DNA of 64,000 nt, taken from CAUZIZ01 sp965219855. GTDB taxonomy: Bacteria; Acidobacteriota; UBA6911; RPQK01; JAJDTT01. The notes beneath the pieces are model-generated. The model saw nothing but the letters and a program-made list of their open reading frames with translations. It was not told where the DNA came from and did not search any database. This document shows, piece by piece, positions 9,004 to 18,303 of the stretch (position 1 is its first letter; each line of letters opens with the position of its first letter). The stretch is from contig CBDCOR010000022.1 in NCBI GenBank assembly GCA_965219855.1, positions 863,146 to 927,145 of the forward strand, given 5' to 3'. Position numbers and translations under genes: made by a program.

Positions 9004-9060
9004 TAAGAGGTCCCACGTCGGAACGTCTGAACGTCGCACGTCCCAGGTCACGGCTCACCG
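9004..9060 (+). repeat. Degenerate NGTCSCA heptamer repeat
   Basis: Directly after the dehydrogenase stop, units GGTCCCA, CGTCGGAA, CGTCTGAA, CGTCGCA, CGTCCCA and GGTCACG follow one another. The same style of repeat occurs at about 70-118 (minus), 3256-3302, 39315-39350 and 55762-55785, mostly just beyond gene ends. Confidence 0.6.
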
Positions 9061-9245
9061 GTAGTATTTTCCAACCTTCAGGTTTGCGCTACTGTCAGTC
9101 CAAAGCAGTCTGTTGCCGGCTAAGCCGAAGTTACCCTGAAAACTAGCTGAAAAACAACCTGTAAGCCATTGTGGATCATCAGGTAAGGGTCTTTTTGTAT
9201 TCGACAATCTGTACCCATGTAATAGTTGGTTTAGTGTCCTTTATT

Positions 9246-11012
9246 GTCGGTAGTATGTGATATTATAGTGCCCATGTACATCGAATCCGTTCCCAACCGC
9301 AACTCGCCCCCGGCCATTCTCCTGCGCGAGTCCTACCGGCAAGCCGGCAAGGTGCGCAAGCGCACTCTGGCTAACCTCAGCAAGTGGCCCGCGGAGATCG
9401 TCGAAGGCCTGCGCAGCCTCTTGAAGGGAGGCTCCGTCATCTCCGACTTGAGCCAAGCCTTCCAGGTCCAGCGCACTCGCCCCCATGGTCATGTGGCGGC
9501 CGTCTTGGGTACCCTGCGCCGCCTCGGTTTGGAGCGCTTACTGGCCACTCGCAACAGCCTGCAGCGCCGCCTGGTAGTGGCCCTGATCGTGGCGCGCATC
9601 CTGGAGCCCCGCTCCAAGCTGGCCACCGCACGCGGATGGGATCCCCAGACCCTGTCCAGCAGCTTGGGCGAGCTCTTACAGGTGGAGGCCGCGACGGCCG
9701 ATGATCTGTACGGCGCCTTGGACTGGCTGCTCGTTCGACAACCAAAGATTGAAAACCAGCTGGCGGCTCAGCGCCTGCAGGACGGTTGCCTCGTGATCTA
9801 CGACGTCACCTCGACCTACTTCGAAGGGAGGAGTTGCCCGTTGGCCCAGCGGGGGTATTCCCGAGACGGCAAAGGGGGTACGCTGCAGATCGTCTTCGGC
9901 CTGCTGTGCGAAAGGCTGCCCCGTCGCGGTCGAGGTCTTCGAAGGCAACCGAGCGGACCCCACAACAGTGACCAGCCAAATCCAAAAACTGCGCCAACGC
10001 TTCGGGTTGCGCTCGGTGGTGGTGGTCGCCGATCGAGGAATGCTGACGGAAGCCCGCATTCGGGAGGAGCTCAAGCCGCTGCCCGGCATGGGCTGGATCA
10101 CGGCCCTGCGAGGCCCTCAGATCCGCAAACTGTTTCAATCCGGTCCGCTGCAGCTGTCCCTGTTTGATCAACGCGACCTGGCCGAGATCCAGAGCCCGGA
10201 CTACCCCGGGGAACGGCTCATTGTCTGCCGTAATCCCCTCTTAGCGGAGGAACGGGCCCGCAATCGCCAGCAACTGCTCCAGGCGACCGAGCTGGAGTTG
10301 GAGAAGATTGTCCAGGCAACGCAACGTCCGAAGCGTCGCTTCAAGGGCAAGGATCGGATTGCCCTGCGGGTGGGCAAAGTCCTCAACCGCTACAAAGTGG
10401 GCAAGCATTTTGTCCTGGAGATCGGCGAGGAGTCCTTCTCCTACCAGCGCCGGCAGGAGCGCATCGAGCAGGAGGCGGCACTGGACGGGATCTATGTGAT
10501 TCGCACCAACCTGGCCCGCGAGCAAATGGATGCCGAACAAACGGTGGCTGCCTACAAGGGGTTGTCCGTCGCCGAACGGGCCTTCCGCAGCTGTAAGAGT
10601 GTCGATCTGAAGGTCCGACCCATTTACCACCATCTGGAGGATCGGGTCCGCGCTCACGTCTTTCTGTGCATGCTTGCCTACTACGTCGAGTGGCACATGC
10701 GACAGAAGTTAGCTCCGATCCTGTTCGACGACGAGGATCCCGAGGCGGGGAGGCAGCTTCGCGATTCGGTGGTGGCACCCTCTCAGCGCTCTCCTCAGGC
10801 CCTCCGCAAGGCTCACCGCAAGCGCACCGTTGAGGGTGGGCCCGTGCACAGCTTTCAGACCTTGCTCAGCGATTTGGCCACGATCTCCAAAAACCGGATT
10901 CAGCCGCAGTTGCCCGGCTCAGCAGCCTTCGACAAAATCACCCGTCCCACATCGCTTCAGCAGCGAGCCCTGGATCTCCTCGGCGTTCGTCTATAATGTA
11001 CCCAGTACCGAC
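9246..11012 (+). mobile_element. IS1634-family insertion sequence
   Basis: A 1.77-kb element bounded by imperfect inverted ends. The left end is GTCGGTAGTATGTGATATTA (from 9246); the reverse complement of the right end is GTCGGTACTGGGTACATTAT (to 11012). No clear target duplication is visible. The single transposase gene is frameshifted, so the copy is probably inactive. Confidence 0.75.
9274..10996 (+). pseudogene. IS1634-family transposase, frameshifted
   Basis: The start MYIESVPNRNSPPAILLRES is the family's typical N-terminus. The first frame runs to about 9905 and includes VIYDVTSTYFEG, the first DDE segment. A shift at about 9905-9912 then moves into the frame with CPVAVEVFEGN, VVVADRGMLTEA and the C-terminal YKGLSVAERAFRSCKSVDL region, to 10996. 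Combined length is about 570 residues, normal for IS1634. The shift is +1 with no recognised recoding signal, so it is read as an inactivating indel. Confidence 0.8.
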
Positions 11013-11056
11013 GCAGCTGATTTGTAGCATTACCCCAATCTTAACAATAGGTTACA

Positions 11057-11450
11057 TCACTTTTCTACGAGGTAACTTAGGATTAACAGTTCGTCGTACA
11101 TGAAGCGTCCGGACCAGCGGCTGTCCTCGCCTGTTTTTGAAATCCATCTTGAGAAGATATTGGTTCCGGTCAACGCTTATTGAGGACGAGCTGGTGTGGT
11201 TGAAGCCTCGTGAGGGGTCGGTGTTGGGATCCGGATAGAAGGGCAGCAGCTTGAGAGCAACCGGATTGAGGCGCTCCGCAGGAATCGTGTTGTTGGGAAG
11301 ATTCTCTCCGGTCAAAGGATCGAGAATCGCTTCCGAGAATCTCCCCGCTCTTTCTTCGCCTGTGGGTACGTTTCCCGTGAAGGAAAGGAAGCGGCGAATC
11401 CGCTCCCCACTGTAGGAGCCGAACCACCAGGCCTTGTCCTTGCCCTGTCC
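11057..11450 (-). pseudogene. Internal fragment of an Oar-like TonB-dependent receptor
   Basis: The minus-strand frame reads KDKAWWFGSYSGERIRRF, then VPTGEERAGRFS, ILDPLTGENLPNNTIPAERL, NPVALKLLPFYPDP and DRNQYLLKMDF. These are hallmark segments of Oar/carboxypeptidase-regulatory-like TonB receptors common in Acidobacteriota. A frameshift at an A5 run near 11120 leads into GEDSRWSGRFMYDE and a stop at 11057. Only about 130 of roughly 1000 residues remain, joined upstream to an unrelated gene piece. Confidence 0.75.
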
Positions 11451-11922
11451 GCTCCACCGAGACGGGAATCATGTGGAGGTTCAGGAGCCGGTCCAGACGA
11501 TAGGCCGCGATGTTGTACTTGTAGGAGTCCCGGAAGTTGACCTCCATTCCCCGAGCCGTGGCATAGGAGGACTTCGACACGTCGACCGACTGGATGCTGG
11601 CGTCGTGAGTGTAACTTCGATCGGAAAACGTGGCCCGCTTGGTCCCGGTCACACCCGTGTGGACCTTCTTCATCTTCATCACCTCTGCCCTTATCAGGAA
11701 TGATTCCTTGTCGGCGTCCGACCAGTTGGAAAGAGGAGCGGGACTCTCCTGTGACCACACCTGGGATGAAGAAACGAACAGAGTAAAGGCCAACAAGGGG
11801 GCAGCACATCTGCCTCCCATTGACGTTCTCCTGGACGCCGAGCGAGGGCGCTTCGCATTGGGTGGAGACAGGTTGGGGAAGCCGGTCGCGTTCAGATCAA
11901 AGGCAGAAATGAAATGTTGCAT
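11451..11922 (-). pseudogene. 5' half of a secreted HipA/PI3K-like kinase paralogue
   Basis: The ATG at 11922 has a good GGAGGT site. A signal-like segment (APLLAFTLFVSSSQVWSQ) follows. From there the sequence closely parallels the intact gene at 13051: WSDADKESFLIRAEVMKMKK, GVTGTKRATFSD, THDASIQSVDV, FRDSYKYNIAAYRLDRLLNL. The match breaks off after HMIPVSVERTG at about 11450, where a TonB receptor fragment begins. The catalytic half is absent, so this is a dead chimeric copy. The two paralogues are in opposite orientation about 1.1 kb apart. Confidence 0.75.
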
Positions 11923-13050
11923 GAGATTGACCTCCTGGGTCCGTGTTTGTGTGCTCAATAGCGACGGATTTCAGGTCCACAAACTACAGACACGATCGAA
12001 CCTTCATTGGGCCGGTACACTGGGACAGGTTCGAGGGCTGACGCGTCGGCGGCGGCAATCCCCACAACTTCTTTTCACCTAGGCCCTGGCTACGGCCTGT
12101 TCCTGATCCTGGCGCAGTCCTTGGCCAGCAGCTCGGGATTTTCCGTGTTGTGAGTCTGCCGGCAAGTTTCGACAGTTCCTTTCTCTAGCTGGAACATCCG
12201 ATCATTCGATTCTCCGTTCCAATCCGCCAGCTAGTCCGCGGGGGCTCGAGTGTAGAGGTAGAGCGATATCACCCAGCCTAGCAGCCTCGCCTAGCTGCGC
12301 TATGAAATTCATGCGAAGACTCAAGAGTAGACATCCCACTTCGCCCTTGTGAGCCAACGCAGTGCAGAATCTCTATCCTCAGTGGCTGAAACGCAAGAGC
12401 CATGCCAAAGTCTTCGAGGCTAATCCTCCTCTTTCAGATCTCGCGTAACTTGTTCACCGAAAAGGAGAAGCCCACTTATAGTTGGAATTGGCTATGTCAC
12501 GGAGGAGGGACGAGAGGGCTGGAGTGTTATCCCTTTGGATAGTTCGATTATCCAATCGGATAGTCCCGCCATCTTGGGAATCGCTCGATGCGGCCGAGGT
12601 ATGCCGTATATAAGCCACTTGGACGTATCGCCCCTGCCGCAGAAGTGCCCTGGGTCTAGAAGGCACCTCCAGAGCGGCGTGACAGAGTCGCTCGATTTGC
12701 TGCCAGCGCTCAGATTTCATGGCCCCCAGGCTTGCAGCAGTTGGCTAGTTTCCTGTGTCGAAACGCTCGCCATTGGGGCCTCCTCGCAGCAATTGCAGCC
12801 CAGTTTAGCACCCTCCGGTTGTCCCCCTAGCCCGCGCCAAAGCTTTGCGTGGGAATGATAGTTCGTCGGCAAGGATTGCGTTTTGACCATTGAGGACATC
12901 TGTGAGAGTCTATGAAAAAGATGCCCAGAAGAGCTGCTCCCTCGAGGAAAACAGCCGCTTTTTTCCCTCTGGGAATCCAGAAGTGTGTGGGATAGCCGCT
13001 TCGGCGATCTCTACAGCTGCCACTGTTGGATTAAATCAGGAGGTAAGCAA
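11923..13050. other. 1.1-kb gap with decayed gene pieces
   Basis: No complete gene is supported. On the minus strand, 12720-12640 carries the start of a Ser/Thr-kinase-type gene (separate entry). At 12197-12090 a 35-codon minus-strand frame begins MFQLEKGTVETCRQTHNTEN, but it has no recognisable relatives and may be chance. The rest has many stops in all frames. A clean AGGAGGT site at 13038-13044 serves the kinase-like gene that follows. Confidence 0.45.
12640..12720 (-). pseudogene. N-terminal scrap of an Acidobacteriota Ser/Thr kinase-type gene
   Basis: The frame from ATG 12720 reads MKSERWQQIERLCHAALEVP, then SRPRA. This closely matches the conserved start (xxERWQQIExLxHAALExP) of many Acidobacteriota Pkn-type Ser/Thr kinases and TPR regulators. 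The expected continuation is lost, and the following codons look unrelated. It is interpreted as the surviving first 25 codons of a deleted gene. Confidence 0.5.
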
Positions 13051-13896
13051 ATGCTCAAGAAATCGACCGTAATGTTTGCCTATTGGTTCCTGCTTGTCTC
13101 TTCTCCCCCCCTGTGGTCGCAGCCGCCACCCTCCACCCTTTCGGCCACCTGGTCTGACGCCGAGAAGGAGACGTTTCTGCTCAGGGCAAAAGTGGTCAAG
13201 ATCCAGAAGGTCCCCATCGGTGTCACCGGGACGCGGCGAGCCACCCTTTCCGACGGACAGCAAACCCACGACGCCAGCGTCCAGTCGATCGACGTCTTTA
13301 AAGAGAAATTCACTACGCCCCGGGGCAAGGAGCTGAATTTCCGGGATAGCTACAAGTACAACATCGCCGCCTACCGCCTGGACCGACTCCTGAATCTGCA
13401 CATGATTCTGGTCTCGGTCAAGCGCAAGATCAAAAGGAAGAGGGCCGCGCTTACCTGGTGGGTCGACCGGGTCAAAATGATGGAGAAGGCACGCTTCGAG
13501 CAGAAGATCTCAGCTCCGAACCTAGCCCAATGGAACGATAAGATGTACCAGGTCCGGATCTTCAACGAACTCGTCTACAACACGGATCCGAACATGGGGA
13601 ATCTGCTCATTACCGAAGACTGGAAGCTGGTGATGATCGACTTCACCCGGGCCTTTCGATGGCACAAGGAGCTGAGGTCCCCCGAGAACCTGAACAACTG
13701 CAAACTGGACCGGAGGTTCTACGATGGGATGCGGCAGCTGAACCGGGAGGTTGTGAAGCGACGTGTGGACGGCGCACTGACGAATAATGAGATCAAGGGA
13801 GTCATGGCCCGGCGAGAGAAGATACTGAAACACTTCGATGAGCAGATTGCCAAGCGAGGTGAATTGGCCGTGCTCTGCAGCCTGCCGGGGCATTAA
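13051..13896 (+). CDS. Secreted atypical kinase-like protein (HipA/PI3K-like)
   Basis: This 281-residue protein has a perfect AGGAGGT ribosome site 6 bases before the ATG and a signal peptide (residues 1-24, ending near LWSQ). The mature part contains an N-lobe-like region with RATLSDG, THDASVQSIDV and FRDSYKYNIAAYRLDRLLNL. A catalytic-type segment follows, NTDPNMGNLLITEDWKLVMI then DF, with Asp179, Asn184 and Asp197 placed like the HRD-N and DFG residues of PI3K, HipA and Fam20-type kinases. The C-terminus is helical and charged. The sequence is intact, whereas its paralogue at 11451-11922 is broken. Export suggests that it modifies a periplasmic or secreted target, but neither substrate nor activity is known. 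The kinase assignment rests on motif spacing and is an inference. Confidence 0.6.
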   Translation: MLKKSTVMFAYWFLLVSSPPLWSQPPPSTLSATWSDAEKETFLLRAKVVKIQKVPIGVTGTRRATLSDGQQTHDASVQSIDVFKEKFTTPRGKELNFRDSYKYNIAAYRLDRLLNLHMILVSVKRKIKRKRAALTWWVDRVKMMEKARFEQKISAPNLAQWNDKMYQVRIFNELVYNTDPNMGNLLITEDWKLVMIDFTRAFRWHKELRSPENLNNCKLDRRFYDGMRQLNREVVKRRVDGALTNNEIKGVMARREKILKHFDEQIAKRGELAVLCSLPGH

Positions 13897-14063
13897 ACCG
13901 TTCAAGACAAACTCCCATCCATCCGCCCGAGATCGACTGATACCCGTCCCCGCGCTCTTCCATTCTATTAGTCTCGACCTATTGTTCCGACAGAACGACT
14001 GAAGCGAGGAGCGCGCGCGAAGTCGCATGACCGCTTGGTCTGCGCGGAATGACTGCTCTTGGC
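13897..14063. other. Short spacer between kinase-like gene and intron fragment
   Basis: GC-rich non-coding stretch without a recognisable gene. It includes an alternating GCGCGCGC tract near 14008-14018 and leads directly into a group II intron-like 5' end. No terminator with a T-run is visible. Confidence 0.35.
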
Positions 14064-14225
14064 GTGCGCCGTGCAAAGGCGGCGCTTTCCCAGTGGGTGA
14101 AAGTCCCACCCGGCAACTGCTCCAGCCGGAAGCAACCGGAGCAACTAGGGAGGTAGCGAAATGGTTGAAGCCTCGGGTGAAGCGTGTCACGAATTGGTGA
14201 CAGCGCGAGTGTGCAGTGCCCTTCT
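14064..14225 (+). ncRNA. 5' fragment of a group II intron (domain I)
   Basis: The segment starts with the group II 5' consensus GTGCG. It carries the domain I hallmark GGTGAAAGTCCCACC, then AGGGAGGTAGCGAAATGGTTGAAG-type sequence. The same architecture (GTGCGCC, then GGGTGAAAGTCCCTTCC) opens the complete intron at 40225, but the two are clearly different introns. Nothing resembling an intron-encoded protein or domain V follows, so only about 160 bases remain. Confidence 0.65.
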
Positions 14226-14419
14226 CTCGCCTAGACATCTGAGTTTAGCTGTCAAGGACTATTATTCACAGGGTCTCTTCCGCGGGGACTGTTTCCCCTG
14301 GGAATCCTGACCTCTTCAACAGACCATTTCCCTGGAAAGACGGACTTCCCGGGTGTAGCCTAGTGAACTGCAGCATTGCGAAGCCGAGTCCGGCAGAGCC
14401 GCGAACGATCTGATGTGTC

Positions 14420-14563
14420 GGCAACATGAGCCCAAGTTCCGGCCGTCGAAGACGACGAAGGCAGGAGAGAGCTGGACAACAACAGAATCTCCCTCTCCCC
14501 GACCGAAGTTTCTTCCAGGTACGATCCGGCGCAGCCGGGGGCGGGGCTGACCCAAACTAGAGG
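14420..14563. repeat. Dispersed repeat units before the FG-GAP gene
   Basis: Bases 14424-14512 (GAGCCCAAGTTCCGGCCGTC to the CCCCGACCGAAGTTTC) recur in inverted orientation at about 62757-62853 with only scattered differences. The adjacent GAAGTTTCTTCCAGGTACGA, followed by CGGCGCAGCCGG, recurs at 42268-42310. Both ends of the unit carry GAAGTTTC or related palindromic ends. The cluster abuts the following gene's ribosome site. Confidence 0.6.
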
Positions 14564-17449
14564 ATGTCCGCTAACATCATGCACCATCGGGCCTCGACCA
14601 AGCTCACAGCAACGGCAGCGCTGACCCTGTTGGCCCTTTCGCTCGCCTCGGATCCAGCAGGAGCGGCCGATGTCAGGTCCTGGACTACGTCGAGCTTCCT
14701 GGACCTGGTCGACGGACGCTTCAGTGACGGGGGAGTAAACACCTATGTCACGGCAACCGGCGAAGTAGTGCTGATCAATCGCAGGGACTTGAACGGCGAT
14801 GGCAGCATCGACCTCGTACTTCCCAACGAACACGATTCCAACGAAAGGCCGGACCTGTTGATCTACTGGGGAGGCGACCGCTTCTCGTCCCAACGTCGGA
14901 TGCAGCTCCCGACGAATGGCGGGAACGATGGAGCCGTGTCCGATCTCAACCAGGACGGCTTCCCCGATCTGATCGTGGCCAACAACTTCAATGGCACCAG
15001 GACCGACCTGGACTCCTACATCTATTGGGGAGGCCACAGGGGGCTGGACGCCTCCAGGCGGAGCGGACTTCCCACCCGAGGCGCCCAGGCCGTGGCAGTA
15101 GGCGATCTGAACCAGGACGGCCATCCCGACATCGCCTTCGCCAACAGCGGCCTTGGCTATCATGTCACAGTGGATCGCGCTAACCAGTCCTTCGTTTATT
15201 GGGGATCCTCCGGAGGCTACTCGCCGGACCGCAGGATGGTGCTCAGGACCATCAATAGTCGAGACGTGAGAATAGCGGACTTGAACGGAGACGAGTATCC
15301 CGAGCTGATCTTCGCCAACGAGGGGAACACCGATGAGGAGGCCGGGGCACTTATCTACTGGGGTGGGGCCTCCGGAGATCATACCGAGCGCCCCAGCACT
15401 CACCTGCCTGGGGAACGGACGTCAGCCTTGACCGTGACCGACCTGAACGGGGACGGCTTTCCAGAAATCGTGCTGGCCAATGCCTATCGCTTGAAGACCA
15501 GAGAACTGGGTATGTACAACACGGTCGAAACGGTGTCCGTGAACTCCTACGTCTACTGGGGATCCAGACAGGGTTACTCGGTCGAAGCGAGGACATCGCT
15601 CCCGACCGTTGGAGCCTCCGACGTCGAGGCTTCCGACCTCAATCGGGATGGCCAACCCGACCTCGTCTTCGCCAACCGCTCAGGCAACGTATCCTATATC
15701 TATTGGGCCTCGAGCGAAGGTTAGCGTCCCTACAAGCGTTCGGCCTTGCCTACCCGCAACCCTACCAGCTGCAGCGTCGGGGATGTGGATCAAGATGGGT
15801 ACCCCGACCTGGCCTTCGCCCAGCGATGGGCGGCCCAATACCAGAGCTCAAAGGCCTATCTCTACTGGGGAGGAGAGGACGGTTTCAGTCCCGAGCGGAG
15901 GTCCGAACTACCCACCTCGGACGCAACCGGGGTCCAGACGGGCGACTTGAATGGAGACGGGGCCACGGATCTTGTCTTCATCCATGCTGCCGACACCAAC
16001 CTTCCCACCCCAAGCTATATCTACTGGGGTGACCAGGACGGTAGGTTCGAAGCCAGCCGACGCAAGGCGTTGCCCAGCGGCTACGGCTTCTGCTCCAGCG
16101 CCGATCTCAACCAGGACGGTCACGTGGACCTGCTCTTTGGGGCAATCCCTGACGACCGAAATGGCGCCGGAATCTATTGGGGCTATCGTGGAAGGTATTC
16201 ATCGTGCGACCGCAGCAGTCTAGGGGACGTGCCAGTCTTCGGGTCCCGGGCCGCCGATTTCAACCGGGACGGCTACCTGGACGTTTCTCTGGGCCTGTTT
16301 GCACCCGGCAGAGCCTCATCGACCGAGATCTACTGGGGCGGCCCCTCCGGATTCTCAAGCGAGAACCGTTTCGTGTCCGGGGTTGGCGGTATCCGCGGTC
16401 ACGCCCTCGGAGATCTGAACCGCGACGATTGGCTGGACATCATCTTCAGCACGACCAACAACCAGGTCGTCATCTACTGGAACAGTGCTTTAGGTTTTGA
16501 CAAAGACCACACCAGTACCCTGCCTGCAAGAGCCTCCGTTTCCGTCGAAGTGGCAGATCTTAATGGAGACGGTTTCCTGGAGATCATCGTCGCCAACCTC
16601 TTCGACAGCGATCCCGCTCCTGACAAGGCCCAGTCTTTTGGGGGATCTCCTCAAGGAGACACGTTTGTTTACTGGGGCGGAGGCAAGGGGTATGAGGCGT
16701 CCCGCAGGACGGTCCTTCCTTCGGTGGGAAACGCCGACGTGGCAGTGGCGGATTTAAACAACAACGGTCTGCTCGACATGGTCCTCAGCAGCTACCACGC
16801 CGGCTACACCCGGAGCCATCCTTCCACCATCTACTGGAACAGTAGCTCCGGGTTCGATGTCTCCCGGGCTACCCAGTTGCCCACCAACTCGGCCTCAGGC
16901 GTCTATGTCAGTGACTTCGACAGAAACGGTCACGCCGACATCTTTTTCGCCTGTCACTCCAAAGCGGGCAAGCACCGCAACGATTCCTTCTTGTATTGGG
17001 GAAGCGAGGCTGGATTTTCGACCGAGCGCAGGACCCTCCTGCCGGGTCTGGGTCCCCATCAACTGACCTCGGACGTAGGCCATATCTACGATCGGGGGGA
17101 TCGCTACGACTACATCTCGCCGCCCTTCGATACGGGTTCGAAGGCTCGCCTGGAGAGCATCAGTTGGAAGGGAGACACACCCTTCGAGACGGGACTGGAG
17201 TTTCAGGTCCGCTGGGCCGACTCGAAGGAAGCACTGGTCTCGACTCCCTGGAGGGGACCGAGCGGGCTCCAGAGCTTCTATACCGTCTCGGGGAGCAGTC
17301 TGGCCCAGGAAGAAGTCGAGGTGCGCTGGATCCAGTACAAGGCGACTCTCGTCAGCCCTGGATCGGCCAGCTCGCCGGTTCTGAAATCGGTGTCCATCCA
17401 CTACTTTCCTAGCGGTGGGGATGTTTTTCGCGATCAACGCTTCGAATAG
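14564..17449 (+). pseudogene. Secreted FG-GAP/VCBS-repeat protein with an in-frame stop
   Basis: A roughly 960-codon frame is cut by one TAG at 15722-15724; the reading frame is identical on both sides. A signal peptide lies in residues 1-35 (ALTLLALSLASDPAGAA). More than a dozen units of about 60 residues follow, each with a calcium-type loop (DLNGDGSIDLV, DLNQDGFPDLIV) and a YWGG..GYS..RR.LPT segment. This pattern builds an integrin-like beta-propeller. The last 130 residues form a beta-sandwich-like tail (FDTGSKARLESISWKGDTPF). The stop falls where Tyr is expected (EG-stop-RPYKR). The product is extracellular or surface-bound, perhaps binding glycans. Unless the stop is read through, only the first 386 residues are made. 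Confidence 0.8.
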
Positions 17450-17469
17450 CAAGTCTCGGCCGAATCGAC

Positions 17470-18252
17470 TCACCAGAGGGTATAGCCCCCATCAATGACG
17501 ATGGCAGCCCCGGTGACATATCGGGAGGCGTCACTGGCCAGATAGACAGCCAGTGGGCCAATGTCCTCCACCCGGCCGAAGTCCCCCATCGGAATCTGTT
17601 TCTTGAAGGTCTCGATGACCTCCGGGTGCTCCTTGGCCCAGCGGTGGTTTGGTTCCGTCATGAAGCCCCCGGGACATATGGCGTTGGCCGTCACTTCGTG
17701 GGGAGCCCAATCGGCTGCTGTTGCCTTGGTTAACTGGATGACGGCGGCTTTTGCCGTTTCGTAACTCCGGCCGCCGACGTCTCGGCTCACTACCAATCCT
17801 GTGATAGAGGCGTTGTTGATGATCCGACCTCCCTTTCCTCGGCGGACCATTGCTCCTCCGATGATTTTCGTGCACAGAAAGGTGCTAGTCAGGTTGAGGT
17901 CCAGGATCTCCTGCCATTTTTCCAGCGGCAGGTCCTGGGTCGGGATATTGATTCGACGCCCCCCCACATTGTTGATGAGGATATCTATGGGACCATAGTC
18001 CTGCAGGCCCATTTCGCAGGCCCGCTCACACTCTTCCGGCTTTCCCACATCCGCCTGAATCGTGGACGCATTTCGGCCCAGATTCTGAGCGTCCTGCGCC
18101 GTTTTCTCCAAGCTTTGTGCGTCTCGTCCTACCAGCACCACATCGGCACCGGCATCGGCGATGGCAAGAGCCATTTCTCTGCCCAACCCTCTACTTCCAC
18201 CGGTAATGAAGAGACGTTTTCCGTCCAGCCGAAAACGATCGAATATACTCAC
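17470..18252 (-). CDS. SDR-family oxidoreductase (gluconate 5-dehydrogenase-like)
   Basis: This 260-residue classical SDR has TGGSRGLG at residues 17-24, NNVG at 94-97, Ser149 and Tyr164-x3-Lys168, and it ends VIDGGYTLW. The N-terminal FDRFRLDGKRLFITGG and overall layout resemble gluconate 5-dehydrogenases (keto-sugar acid reduction). It is the last gene of a minus-strand operon after an Ldh-type dehydrogenase (51-base gap), a large secreted protein and an NHL protein. A role in oxidising a sugar or sugar acid released outside the cell is plausible. The exact substrate is not known. Confidence 0.9.
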   Translation of the reverse strand: MSIFDRFRLDGKRLFITGGSRGLGREMALAIADAGADVVLVGRDAQSLEKTAQDAQNLGRNASTIQADVGKPEECERACEMGLQDYGPIDILINNVGGRRINIPTQDLPLEKWQEILDLNLTSTFLCTKIIGGAMVRRGKGGRIINNASITGLVVSRDVGGRSYETAKAAVIQLTKATAADWAPHEVTANAICPGGFMTEPNHRWAKEHPEVIETFKKQIPMGDFGRVEDIGPLAVYLASDASRYVTGAAIVIDGGYTLW

Positions 18253-18303
18253 GATCTACCTCCTACTTTTCCTCTGGTGTCCTCAGATCCTAATCTACTC
18301 CAG

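Noticed and set aside
12717..12899. A 60-codon minus-strand frame upstream of the kinase scrap
   Set aside because: No ribosome site, no resemblance to known proteins, and it lies in a decayed spacer.
14360..15403. A 347-codon minus-strand frame opposite the FG-GAP gene
   Set aside because: It mirrors the repetitive codons of the plus-strand repeats and has no ribosome site or domain.
15722..15724. TAG reassigned to an amino acid in this organism
   Set aside because: Several intact genes in the window end normally in TAG (for example at 4843, 24729 and 51288), so a general recoding of TAG is not supported.
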